This document shows, piece by piece, positions 9,022-16,994 of a DNA stretch of 27,682 nucleotides (position 1 is its first letter; every line of letters starts with the position of its first letter). The stretch comes from Bacillota bacterium (lineage in GTDB: Bacteria; Bacillota; Clostridia; Acetivibrionales; DSM-1351): contig JAEZIU010000115.1 in assembly GCA_023436485.1 (NCBI GenBank), positions 1 through 27,682 on the forward strand, written 5' to 3'. Made by a program: the position numbers and the translations under genes. The notes under the pieces are model-generated. The model was not told the origin of the DNA. It searched no databases and saw nothing but the letters and a program-made list of their open reading frames with translations.

Positions 9022-10251
9022 ATGTCGAAATTTGATAAGTATTTTTTAATGGGTCCATCGGATGCAATTGAATATGCGGCGGAAAAGCTCAGTCTCTTTG
9101 GATGCGATTCTGAGCTTGACGGCAAAGAAATAGGTGATGGAAATCTAAATTACGTATTTCGGATATGGGACAAAAAATCTGATAAATCAGTGATAATAAA
9201 ACAAGCGGGTTATACTGCGAGAATTTCTGACGATTTCAAGCTTTCCCCTGATCGAAACAGGATTGAGGCAGAAACTCTTAGATTTCAAGGTGATTTAGCA
9301 CCGGGACTGGTTCCGGTAGTATATAAATATGATGATATTATGAGCTGCTGCTCAATGGAAGATCTGTCTGATTATACAATAATGAGACAAGCACTTCTTC
9401 AACATAGGATTTTCCCACGTTTTGCCGAACATATCACAACATTTATGGTCAATACTCTACTCTTAACTTCGGACGTCTTTTTAAACCATCAGGAAAAAAA
9501 ATCACTTGTAAAAAGCTATACAAACCCGGAACTCTGCGAAATAACAGAGGATTTAGTGTACACGGAGCCATTTAATAACTATAAGCACCGTAATGATGTA
9601 TTTCCACCGAACCTTGATTGGGTAAAAAAAGAGCTTTATAGTGATAATGAACTTAAACTTGAGGTTGCAAAATTAAAGTTTGAATTCCTTACAAACGCAC
9701 AAGCCTTAATTCATGGAGATTTGCATACCGGGTCTATATTTGTAAATGAAAAATCTACAAAGGTAATAGACCCTGAATTTGCATTTTATGGTCCTATGGG
9801 TTATGACGTTGGCAATATAATAGCAAATATGATTTTTGCATGGATAAATGGCGATGCGACAATGGTTAATGAGGATGAGTGCATTACTTTCAAAAACTGG
9901 GTTGAGAACACTATTTGTGAAATTATTGATAAATTTAAGGCAAAATTCTTGAAAGTATGGAAGGAAGAAGCAAAAGAAATTTTGGCAAAGACTCCCGGCT
10001 TTGCGGATTGGTATTTGAGTCAGGTATTACGTGACACTGCGGCAGTAGCAGGACTTGAAATGTGCAGACGTATTGTTGGTATGGCACATGTTAAAGATAT
10101 TACCTCCATAGAAAATGAAAGTGTAAGATTACGGGCGGAACGTATTTGTATAACTGTTGCAAAACATTACATAAAGAACCGTGAAAGTTATAATTTTGGA
10201 GAACAGTTTGTAAATACCCTAAAAGATGTGGAAAACGAATTTCCAAGATAG
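9022..10251 (+). CDS. mtnK: 5-methylthioribose kinase (possibly also 5-deoxyribose kinase)
   Basis: A 409-residue kinase of the aminoglycoside-phosphotransferase-like fold that phosphorylates C1 of 5-methylthioribose. The nucleotide loop GDGNLNYVF is at 38-46, the ATP-binding Lys is K60 (VIIKQA), the catalytic loop is HGDLHTGS (231-238) and the metal-binding segment is DPEF (250-253). The HGDLHTGS/DPEFAFYGPMGYDVGN pattern is characteristic of MtnK. I chose the ATG at 9022 because AAAAGGAG lies 10 bases upstream. An in-frame GTG at 8959 has no ribosome site. The next gene, mtnA, starts 13 bases after its stop. With mtnA and a class II aldolase, the substrate may be 5-methylthioribose, 5-deoxyribose or both. 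Confidence 0.92.
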   Translation: MSKFDKYFLMGPSDAIEYAAEKLSLFGCDSELDGKEIGDGNLNYVFRIWDKKSDKSVIIKQAGYTARISDDFKLSPDRNRIEAETLRFQGDLAPGLVPVVYKYDDIMSCCSMEDLSDYTIMRQALLQHRIFPRFAEHITTFMVNTLLLTSDVFLNHQEKKSLVKSYTNPELCEITEDLVYTEPFNNYKHRNDVFPPNLDWVKKELYSDNELKLEVAKLKFEFLTNAQALIHGDLHTGSIFVNEKSTKVIDPEFAFYGPMGYDVGNIIANMIFAWINGDATMVNEDECITFKNWVENTICEIIDKFKAKFLKVWKEEAKEILAKTPGFADWYLSQVLRDTAAVAGLEMCRRIVGMAHVKDITSIENESVRLRAERICITVAKHYIKNRESYNFGEQFVNTLKDVENEFPR

Positions 10252-10264
10252 GAGAGGTTATAAA

Positions 10265-11347
10265 ATGACAAATACCACAAAAAATGTTTACGATATGGAA
10301 ACTGTAATGTTGGATGATGCCCATAGTGAATTGGTAATCATTGATCAGACTTTATTGCCTTCTGAAACAATATTCTTAAAACTGAAAACTCAGGAACAAA
10401 TCTGGGAAGCCATATATAAGTTAAGGGTGAGAGGAGCTCCGGCAATTGGTGTTGCGGCTGCTTATGGGGTTTACCTTGGAGCCAAGGCTTTAAAAGCGTC
10501 TGACTATGAAGAATTTTATTCCAAATTTACAAAGTTAAAGGAATATCTTGCGTCCTCCAGACCCACGGCGGTTAATCTGTTTTGGGCACTAGACAGGATG
10601 GATGAATGCCTTAAAGCAAACAAGGAAAAATCAGTAGATGATATAAAGGTTGAGCTGCTGAAGGAATCTCATAAAATAAAGGAAGAGGATACATGGGTGT
10701 GCAGAAGTATTGGTGAATACGGGCTTACACTGCTAAAGCCTGATATGGGGATTCTTACACATTGCAATGCCGGCCAGCTTGCCACGTCCAAATACGGGAC
10801 TGCACTGGCACCAATATACGTAGGTCAGGAAAAGGGATATAACCTTAAGGTTTTTGCTGATGAAACCAGACCGTTGCTCCAGGGAGCCAGATTGACCGCT
10901 TATGAATTGAATAAAGCTGGTGTGGATGTAACACTTATATGTGATAACATGGCTTCTGCGGTGATGAAAAACGGGTGGGTTCAAGCAGTATTTGTAGGCT
11001 GCGACAGAGTTGCGGCAAACGGAGATACTGCAAATAAGATAGGAACTTCCGGGGTAGCCATATTGGCCCAAAATTATAATATTCCTTTCTATGTCTGTGC
11101 ACCAACGTCAACAATAGATTTGAATTGCACTTCGGGAAAAGATATATGTATAGAGGAGCGTAATCCCGAAGAGGTAACTGAAATGTGGTATAAAAAAAGA
11201 ATGGCACCAAAGGATATAAAGGTTTTTAATCCTGCATTTGACGTCACTGATGAAAAATTCATTACAGGAATAATAACAGAATACGGTATAGCAAAAGCTC
11301 CCTACAGTGAATCACTAAAAGAAATATTTAAAAGTAAAAGAGGTTAG
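10265..11347 (+). CDS. mtnA: methylthioribose-1-phosphate isomerase MtnA (eIF2B-like fold)
   Basis: A 360-residue aldose-ketose isomerase converting 5-methylthioribose-1-phosphate (or 5-deoxyribose-1-phosphate) to the ribulose form. RGAPAIGVAAAYG (56-68) is the family signature. The catalytic residues are Cys167 in LTHCNAGQLAT and Asp247 in GCDRVAANGD. The ATG at 10265 is preceded by GGAGAGG overlapping the mtnK stop. A longer in-frame start at 10226 lies inside mtnK and is unlikely. Three bases separate it from the aldolase gene downstream, so the three genes form one translational unit. Confidence 0.95.
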   Translation: MTNTTKNVYDMETVMLDDAHSELVIIDQTLLPSETIFLKLKTQEQIWEAIYKLRVRGAPAIGVAAAYGVYLGAKALKASDYEEFYSKFTKLKEYLASSRPTAVNLFWALDRMDECLKANKEKSVDDIKVELLKESHKIKEEDTWVCRSIGEYGLTLLKPDMGILTHCNAGQLATSKYGTALAPIYVGQEKGYNLKVFADETRPLLQGARLTAYELNKAGVDVTLICDNMASAVMKNGWVQAVFVGCDRVAANGDTANKIGTSGVAILAQNYNIPFYVCAPTSTIDLNCTSGKDICIEERNPEEVTEMWYKKRMAPKDIKVFNPAFDVTDEKFITGIITEYGIAKAPYSESLKEIFKSKRG

Positions 11348-11350
11348 CCA

Positions 11351-12148
11351 ATGGTTGAAAGAAATGATTCTAAATATCTTACTGGTGAGGAAGCTGCCAA
11401 AGCCATAATCGAAGTTGGAAAGAGAATGTATTTAAAAGGCTTTGTAGCTTCCAATGACGGTAACATAAGTATTAAGATAGGTGAAAATGAAATATTAACA
11501 ACTCCTACAGGTGTTTCAAAGGGATACATGACAACCGAAATGCTAGTGAAAGTGGATTTGAATGGCGAAGTCATATCAGGCAACACAAAACCCTCATCAG
11601 AATTGAAAATGCACCTGCGTGTATATAGTGAAAATCCCGATGTAATGGCTGTAACTCATGCACATCCTCCTGTAGCCACCTCCTTTGCAATTGCGGGGAT
11701 TGAACTGGACAGGGCTATTTTGCCTGAAGCAGTTGTTAATCTTGGAACTGTACCTATAGCTCCCTATGCCACTCCGGGCAGTCAGTCTGTGCCTGATTCA
11801 ATAGCACCCTATTGCCTGGATTACAATGCGGTACTTCTTGCAAACCATGGGGCTGTAACGTGGGGGAGGGATGTATTTGAGGCATATCACAGACTTGAGT
11901 CACTGGAATACTATGCCACGGTATTAATGTATACAGGAAATATAATCGGAAAAGCCAATGAACTTAGTGCCAAGCAGATTTCACAATTGGTTGAAATCCG
12001 TCAGAAACTTGGAATTAATACAGGCGGAATTCCAAAAGGTAAGGACTTGGAAAGCAGTACAGCTGATAATCTACCTGATGAATATTTAATCCGAGATATT
12101 GTTGAGCAGGTAACAATATCTGTACTAGATAAGTATAAAAGCAAATAA
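11351..12148 (+). CDS. class II aldolase, probable 5-methylthioribulose / 5-deoxyribulose 1-phosphate aldolase
   Basis: A 265-residue zinc aldolase of the fuculose-phosphate aldolase/adducin family. SNDGNISI (34-41), TPTGVSKG (51-58), the likely catalytic Glu84 in PSSEL, zinc ligands His103 and His105 in THAHPPVA, and His166 in LANHGAVTWG are all present. Alone this would be a generic sugar-phosphate aldolase. Directly behind mtnK and mtnA it fits the DHAP shunt (Ald2, or DrdA in Bacillus thuringiensis), splitting the ribulose phosphate into DHAP and 2-methylthioacetaldehyde or acetaldehyde. This route replaces the oxygen-dependent MtnD branch in anaerobes. The protein has about 45 residues C-terminal to the core that I cannot assign. 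Confidence 0.85.
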   Translation: MVERNDSKYLTGEEAAKAIIEVGKRMYLKGFVASNDGNISIKIGENEILTTPTGVSKGYMTTEMLVKVDLNGEVISGNTKPSSELKMHLRVYSENPDVMAVTHAHPPVATSFAIAGIELDRAILPEAVVNLGTVPIAPYATPGSQSVPDSIAPYCLDYNAVLLANHGAVTWGRDVFEAYHRLESLEYYATVLMYTGNIIGKANELSAKQISQLVEIRQKLGINTGGIPKGKDLESSTADNLPDEYLIRDIVEQVTISVLDKYKSK

Positions 12149-12306
12149 ACCATATGAGATAAATTCCTATATATTGATTACAGAGGCTTAGCATTATGAT
12201 TGTTTAGAAGAATGAATTTGCTTCTTCGAAGAAGAAAAACAAGATGACGAATTAAGTTGTCTAATAATTGAAAAAGGTCATAAATAAGTTTAAAGGAGCA
12301 TGAATT

Positions 12307-12675
12307 ATGGATAATCTGTCATTACAAGAAAAAGTAATCAGTATGGAAAAGAAGATGTGGGAGGCTTTTGCGACAGGTGATTCGGATTCATTCGGAGAGA
12401 TAGTTTCCAAAGATGCAATGATGATATGCGGAGGATTTAAAGAAAGTGGCTCAGAATATACTAAGATTGTGGAACATGTAAAACTAAGTAATTATGAGCT
12501 TAGTGAATTTGATGTAAAAGTTATTAACCAGAAGGTGGTTTTAACAAACTACGTTGTGAGAGTTGACTGTCAAGATTACACTTTGGCGGGGACATTTAGG
12601 GTTTCTTCACTTTGGATAAACGAAGATGGTAACTGGAAAGTAGTTTTTAATCAGGATTCAAAAGTAATAGTATAG
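12307..12675 (+). CDS. SnoaL-like / DUF4440 NTF2-fold protein
   Basis: A 122-residue protein with the NTF2-like pattern: N-terminal helix with ..EKKMWEAFATGDSDSF, then KDAMMICGG, and closing strands ending in LWINEDGNWKVVFNQDSKV. This is typical of the DUF4440/SnoaL-like superfamily, small cone-shaped domains that bind or turn over small ligands. AAAGGAG precedes the ATG by 9 bases. It has its own terminator directly downstream and stands apart from the aldolase by 158 bases. Substrate unknown. Confidence 0.7.
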   Translation: MDNLSLQEKVISMEKKMWEAFATGDSDSFGEIVSKDAMMICGGFKESGSEYTKIVEHVKLSNYELSEFDVKVINQKVVLTNYVVRVDCQDYTLAGTFRVSSLWINEDGNWKVVFNQDSKVIV

Positions 12676-12693
12676 TAACATGTATCAATTTGT

Positions 12694-12728
12694 ACCGCAA
12701 ATTCAGTAAATCTGAACTGCGGTTTTTT
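12694..12728 (+). terminator. intrinsic terminator after the DUF4440 gene
   Basis: ACCGCAAATTCAG (12694-12706) pairs with CTGAACTGCGGT (12712-12723), with one bulge/mismatch, followed by a run of six T. Confidence 0.85.
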
Positions 12729-12731
12729 GCT

Positions 12732-12863
12732 TTGAAGGAGAAAAAGTTTAAAGTTACTATTATGCTATCTATTTCTTTTAGTTTGCTTATTGAGCTGGTA
12801 CAACTTATATTTAATTTAGGCTCTTGCGATATAGATGACATAATCTTAAATGTTATCTCGTAA
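12732..12863 (+). pseudogene. vanZ-like gene remnant
   Basis: Only about 43 codons remain, reading EKKFKVTIMLSISFSLLIE, then VQLIFNLGSCDIDDIILNVIS and a stop at 12861. The pattern (basic stretch, hydrophobic helix ending in IE-x-x-QLIF, then SxDIDDIILN) matches the middle of VanZ-family membrane proteins, whose normal length is over 150 residues. The N-terminal helices are missing, replaced by the terminator of the preceding gene, and the frame stops just where the GG-x-x-G motif should follow. An ATG at 12762 would give 33 residues without a ribosome site, so this is a remnant rather than a gene. Confidence 0.55.
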
Positions 12864-12890
12864 TAGATTGAATTGAATGGAGGATGCAAT

Positions 12891-13340
12891 ATGAAAATTA
12901 TTGAAACACATCCCAATACGCCTGATGCACTTCTTTTGATGGATGAATTATCAGGGTGTTTAGAATGTATTACAGGAAGTAATGGGAGGGGTTCGTTCGA
13001 TTTAAATGATACTTGTGATCCGCGTTCGATGTTTGTTGTAGCATATAACGAGACCGGAAAAGCTATTGGTTGCGGAGCCATACGCCAAATCAATGAGGAC
13101 ATTGCAGAAGTTAAGCGTATGTATGCTACACTAAAAGAAATGGGTATTGGAACTAAAATTTTGTGTTACTTGGAGGTGCAGGCACAAAAATTGGGTTACT
13201 CTTCTCTATGGCTAGAGACTCGATTAATAAATAAACGGGCGGTATCATTTTATAAAAATAGAGGTTATCATGTTATCCCTAACTATGGGAAATATGTAAA
13301 TAACCCTGAAGCAGTTTGTTTTGAAAAGAAATTAATCTAG
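12891..13340 (+). CDS. GNAT-family N-acetyltransferase
   Basis: A 149-residue acetyltransferase. The acetyl-CoA loop region reads EVKRMYATLKEMGIGTKIL, then LEVQAQKLGYSSLWLETRLIN and AVSFYKNRGY, the usual GNAT order. The segment between KRMY and GIG is close to the family consensus, although the first Arg/Gln of the (R/Q)xxGxG loop is replaced by Lys-Glu-Met. GGAGG lies 7 bases before the ATG at 12891. A TTG at 12873 is in frame but overlaps nothing useful. Substrate unknown. It is the first of three GNATs in this accessory stretch. Confidence 0.85.
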   Translation: MKIIETHPNTPDALLLMDELSGCLECITGSNGRGSFDLNDTCDPRSMFVVAYNETGKAIGCGAIRQINEDIAEVKRMYATLKEMGIGTKILCYLEVQAQKLGYSSLWLETRLINKRAVSFYKNRGYHVIPNYGKYVNNPEAVCFEKKLI

Positions 13341-13378
13341 TTTTACAATCCATTGAAATTACGAATATGAGGTGCAGC

Positions 13379-13780
13379 ATGAATTGCATTTTTTGTGGAA
13401 TAGTTAATGGTGAAATAGCAAGTAGTAAAATATACGAAGATAAGTATACAGTTGCTTTTTTTGATATAGCAAATGATGTAGACGGGCACACAGTTGTTAT
13501 TCCGAAAAATCATATAACCAATGTACTTGAGTGTGATGATGAAACACTATTTCATTTGATGAAGACCGTTAAGCTTGTTTCTAAGCATTATACAGATAAT
13601 TGCGGATATCAGGGAGTGAATTTACTTAATGCCAGTGGTGAAGCTGCCCAGCAGTCCGTCCCCCATTTTCATGTTCATTTAATTCCGAGAAGAGCTGATG
13701 ATGGGATTAATGCATGGCCTTTGTTCAAAGGAAGCACACAAGCACTTGATAAATTGTATGACATTCTGAAATACCGTTGA
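13379..13780 (+). CDS. HIT-family nucleotide hydrolase/transferase
   Basis: A 133-residue histidine-triad protein. The HIT motif VPHFHVHLIPR gives His96, His98 and catalytic His100. CxxC at 3-6 (CIFCGIVNGE) is the zinc-type N-terminus of bacterial HIT proteins, and GHTVVIPKNH (36-45) is the conserved second motif. The start at 13379 is preferred over the ATG at 13367 because GAGGTG precedes it. Members hydrolyse adenosine phosphoramidates or dinucleotides. The specific substrate is not visible. It ends four bases inside an upstream in-frame TTG of the next gene, whose real start is 35 bases downstream. Confidence 0.9.
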   Translation: MNCIFCGIVNGEIASSKIYEDKYTVAFFDIANDVDGHTVVIPKNHITNVLECDDETLFHLMKTVKLVSKHYTDNCGYQGVNLLNASGEAAQQSVPHFHVHLIPRRADDGINAWPLFKGSTQALDKLYDILKYR

Positions 13781-13815
13781 AGAAATTAAAATATTTAAGG
13801 AGATATAGAATCAAA

Positions 13816-14229
13816 ATGGAGATCAAGGTTACTGATGAAATAAAAAAACAAGATGAAGATATTGTTTATCAAGGTTTATTGGAATATAATTCTGCTAGAA
13901 TAGAAGATAAAAATCCGAAGGATTTAGGTGTTTATCTACAAGATGAAAAAGGTAACACAGTTGCTGGCCTAATAGGAAATACACATGGTAATTGGTTGTT
14001 TATTAAATATTTATGGGTAAGTGAAGAATTAAGAAGATGCAATATCGGAAGCAATCTTTTAAATAAGGCAGAACAAACAGCAAAAGAGAGAGGTTGCAAG
14101 TATTCATTTTTGGATACTTTTAGTTTTCAAGCACCTGAATTTTATAAAAAGCATGGTTACAAGGAAGTATTTACACTAGAGAACTTCCCTGTCACAGGAA
14201 GCCGTTATTATTTTACTAAAACTTTATAA
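13816..14229 (+). CDS. GNAT-family N-acetyltransferase
   Basis: A 137-residue GNAT protein: IKYLWVSEELRRCNIGSNLL is the acetyl-CoA binding segment (RRCNIG in place of RGxGIG), followed by AEQTAKERGCKYSFLDTFSF and EFYKKHGYKEV. The C-terminus GSRYYFTKTL is typical of small Firmicutes GNATs. AAGGAG lies about 13 bases before the ATG at 13816. A TTG at 13777 overlapping the HIT gene is less likely. Substrate unknown. Confidence 0.82.
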   Translation: MEIKVTDEIKKQDEDIVYQGLLEYNSARIEDKNPKDLGVYLQDEKGNTVAGLIGNTHGNWLFIKYLWVSEELRRCNIGSNLLNKAEQTAKERGCKYSFLDTFSFQAPEFYKKHGYKEVFTLENFPVTGSRYYFTKTL

Positions 14230-14359
14230 ATCCCAGGGAAGATATGGCGGATAAAAATATTTTAAAGAGTTTTAATAAAGGAGAAATGATTTTTTCTTGC
14301 AATCGTACTGAGTCTAAACACGAGATTATTTTATGATATATTTTAAGGGGAAAAGAATC

Positions 14360-14869
14360 ATGGTAGTAAACAATATTGTAACAGACAGACTTATCATTAT
14401 ACCTATGACATATTCAATGGTATGTACTGTTTTAAGCGGTAGCACTGAGGAGTATGAAAAGCTAGGTGTTAAATTTAATGGCAAATGGCCACTTCAAGAT
14501 ACTTTAGATATTTTACATTTCATAAAAGATAATATGAAAAAGAATGATACTGACGGATTTGATGTATGGATGATCGTAAAAAAAGAAGACATGATTGTTA
14601 TAGGAGATGCCGGCTTTAAAGGTGCACCAAATGAAAATGGAGAAATTGAAATAGGGTTTGGTTTAGTAAAAGAAGAGCAGAAAAAAGGATATGGGTACGA
14701 AGTAGCAAGTTCACTAATAAAATGGGCTTCACAAACAAACACAGTAAAGGTTATTAAGGCCGATTGTTTAATTGATAATATAGGTTCGATAAAACTATTG
14801 AAAAAGTGCGGAATGAATGAAATTCAAAGAGATAGTGAGTTTATATATTGGGAAAAAAGGATTATATAA
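14360..14869 (+). CDS. RimJ/RimL-type GNAT acetyltransferase
   Basis: A 169-residue acetyltransferase. The N-terminal TDRLIIIPMT is the RimJ/L hallmark. GEIEIGFGLVKEEQKKGYGYEVA carries the CoA loop (QKKGYG), and IDNIGSIKLLKKCGM is the conserved C-terminal motif. AAGGGG lies about 9 bases before the ATG at 14360; an ATG at 14333 is in frame without a ribosome site. Substrate may be a protein N-terminus or a small amine. It precedes an aminoglycoside adenylyltransferase gene by 57 bases. Confidence 0.85.
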   Translation: MVVNNIVTDRLIIIPMTYSMVCTVLSGSTEEYEKLGVKFNGKWPLQDTLDILHFIKDNMKKNDTDGFDVWMIVKKEDMIVIGDAGFKGAPNENGEIEIGFGLVKEEQKKGYGYEVASSLIKWASQTNTVKVIKADCLIDNIGSIKLLKKCGMNEIQRDSEFIYWEKRII

Positions 14870-14926
14870 TTTATGCATCTGTAGCGGACACTATGGTTAT
14901 TGACGAGGGAGTAAATAGGTGGAAAT

Positions 14927-15784
14927 ATGCGAACGGAACAGGAAATGTTTGATTTAATATTAGATGTTGCGAAAGCTGATGAACGTATCCGAGCAGTTTA
15001 TATGAATGGTTCACGAGCGAATCCGAATATAAAAAAGGATAAATATCAGGATTATGACATTGTTTATGTTGTAACTGGAACTGAATCGTTCTTAATAGAC
15101 AAGAGTTGGATTTCGGTTTTTGGGGAAATCGCAATGGTGCAGGAGCCTGATTCCAACGACTTTGGATGGGGAGAAAATACGGACTATAGTCGTTCGTATT
15201 GTTGGTTAATGCTTTTCAAAGACGGTAACCGTATTGATTTACATATACAAATTAAAGATGTAATGCATGAAGAATACACAACAGACAGTTTAACGGTACC
15301 ACTCTTGGACAAGGATAACATTTTACCACAAATATCGCCAGCAAATGATAAAGGTTATTGGATACAAAAACCTAACAAGTCCAAATATGACGCCTGCTGC
15401 AATGAATTTTGGTGGTGTCTTAACAATGTTGCAAAGGGCATTGTACGAGATCAATTTCCATATGCTATGAGAATGTATAACGAAATAGTTCACAAAGAGC
15501 TTGACAGAATGATTGAGTGGTATGTCGGGACAAAAACTGAATTTTCTGTTTCGGTTGGAATGTGGGGGAAATATTTTAAAAAATATCTGCCTGCGGAGCT
15601 TTACCGGTTATATGCTAAAACTTATTCAAGCTATGAAATGCTTTGGGGGGCAATTTTTTCAGCTTGTGAACTTTTTCGTGCTGTTGCTTCTGATGTTGGA
15701 AGACACTTCGGATATGTTTATAACCAAAGCGACGATGATAATATGATGGAATATTTGATTAAAATGAAAAATAGTGAATCTTAA
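14927..15784 (+). CDS. aadE: aminoglycoside 6-adenylyltransferase (ANT(6)/AadE-like)
   Basis: A 285-residue nucleotidyltransferase of the streptomycin 6-adenylyltransferase family. The NT core is visible: MNGSRANP (26-33) followed by metal-binding DYD at 42-44 (QDYDIVYVV). NRIDLHIQ, DNILPQISPANDKGYWIQKP and EFWWCLNNVAKGIVRDQFPYAM are strongly characteristic of ANT(6). Length fits the family. AGGTGG precedes the ATG by 7 bases. It would adenylate streptomycin-like drugs in the cytoplasm, but chromosomal clostridial homologues are not always active in resistance. Confidence 0.88.
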   Translation: MRTEQEMFDLILDVAKADERIRAVYMNGSRANPNIKKDKYQDYDIVYVVTGTESFLIDKSWISVFGEIAMVQEPDSNDFGWGENTDYSRSYCWLMLFKDGNRIDLHIQIKDVMHEEYTTDSLTVPLLDKDNILPQISPANDKGYWIQKPNKSKYDACCNEFWWCLNNVAKGIVRDQFPYAMRMYNEIVHKELDRMIEWYVGTKTEFSVSVGMWGKYFKKYLPAELYRLYAKTYSSYEMLWGAIFSACELFRAVASDVGRHFGYVYNQSDDDNMMEYLIKMKNSES

Positions 15785-15821
15785 GAGTTGATAAAATATG
15801 GTTTAATTTTTTGAGGTTGTT

Positions 15822-16187
15822 ATGAAAATTAAAGAGAGAGCAAAGGCACTAAAAAAAGATATTCCAGCAGTTTTTTTGGCATTGAATAAAAAAGAAACAC
15901 CCTGGCTAGCAAGTATTTTAGGAATCATAACAATAGGGTATGCTTTGTCTCCAATTGACTTGATCCCTGATTTTATTCCTATTCTTGGATATCTTGATGA
16001 TGTAATAATATTACCATTATTGGTAGCTGCAACGGTTAAGGCGATACCAAGAGAGTTATTTGAACAATGCCGGCTTGAAGCAGAGCAGTTATGGAAAGAT
16101 GGGAAACCGAAAAGATGGTATTTTGCAATACCAATAATACTAATTTGGTTATTAATTATTGCTTTAATTATAAAAGCATTATTATAA
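15822..16187 (+). CDS. YkvA/DUF1232 small membrane protein
   Basis: A 121-residue protein with the DUF1232 signature YALSPIDLIPDFIPILGYLDDVIILPL (residues 40-66), where Pro and Asp positions are conserved. There is a hydrophobic segment around 29-70 and a second strongly hydrophobic C-terminal helix (102-120), so it is likely membrane bound. GAGGTTG precedes the ATG. Function of the family is unknown. Confidence 0.85.
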   Translation: MKIKERAKALKKDIPAVFLALNKKETPWLASILGIITIGYALSPIDLIPDFIPILGYLDDVIILPLLVAATVKAIPRELFEQCRLEAEQLWKDGKPKRWYFAIPIILIWLLIIALIIKALL

Positions 16188-16247
16188 TTACGGATTAAAT
16201 TAATAATAAAAATTTTGATGGCCAAGTTTTAGGAGTTGGAGGTAAGC

Positions 16248-16811
16248 ATGACAAAACAAAAACACAGTGAAGCGAGAAAACTATATAATAATATATTAAA
16301 GTTCAGTACTCATGAGATTGCTGAAAAAATTGCTTATGATACAGAGTTAATACCATCATCAAGCAACAGCGAAAAATCAGAATGGGTAAAATATGTTTCT
16401 TCTGAACTTGAGAACCATTTCGAGGAACATACAATAAAGAGTATACGGATGGGTTGCTACTGCAATGAAAATGGAAAATTAGACGAATCCAAAGAATTCA
16501 TCAGAAATATATATAAATCTTCAAACACTTTTCCAGATTTTGTTGATAAAATGAATGAATATGGAGCAGGGTGGTACATAGAAGATGGATTTTTATACAC
16601 CAAATATTTTTCTTGCCCATGTCATATGCTTGAAAGTGTTGATGTTTTACCTACAAAAACCTGGTGTTATTGTACTGTTGGATATAATAAGCAAATTTTT
16701 GAATATGCTTTTGATTGTGAAGTTGAAATTGAATTATTGGAGAGCATTAAAACAGGAAGTAAGCAATGCCTAATGAAGGTTATCACACTTAATAAGGATA
16801 TTATTACATAA
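16248..16811 (+). CDS. Cys-rich protein of unknown function with three CxC pairs
   Basis: A 187-residue soluble protein that I do not recognise with certainty. Eight Cys are arranged as GCYC (70/72), CPC (123/125), CYC (140/142), Cys157 and Cys174. Conserved-looking motifs are GAGWYIEDGFLYTKYFSCPC, WCYCTVGYNKQIFEYAF and VEIELLESIKTG. The order GWxxxDGFxxxxYxCPC, then WCxC, then ELLESI...C recalls uncharacterised clostridial DUF families (DUF6144 or ATC-hydrolase-like); that is a guess. The pairs could hold zinc or a redox disulfide. TTGGAGG is 5 bases before the ATG at 16248. Confidence 0.6.
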   Translation: MTKQKHSEARKLYNNILKFSTHEIAEKIAYDTELIPSSSNSEKSEWVKYVSSELENHFEEHTIKSIRMGCYCNENGKLDESKEFIRNIYKSSNTFPDFVDKMNEYGAGWYIEDGFLYTKYFSCPCHMLESVDVLPTKTWCYCTVGYNKQIFEYAFDCEVEIELLESIKTGSKQCLMKVITLNKDIIT

Positions 16812-16994
16812 AATAGGAACTTTAATTAAATGTCGTATTATGGTAAGTGTTATCTTTACTGTCGGTGTGTTAGCTGAGACATCTCTTCTTTTACATTGAA
16901 CAATAAATACTCAACACTTCCATTTTCAGCAATTCCAGTTGAGGATAAAAAAGTTCAATTTAATATTAATTGTAGGGAGGAATAGTCAAAAGTT

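Noticed and set aside
12149..12306. CTTCTTCGAAGAAG palindrome as terminator of the aldolase gene
   Set aside because: It is followed by A rather than T residues, so it does not fit a + strand terminator; it may be a simple palindrome.
14242..14334. 30-codon frame between the second and third GNAT genes
   Set aside because: ATG at 14242 opens a short frame without a ribosome site or recognisable similarity, so there is no support for a gene.
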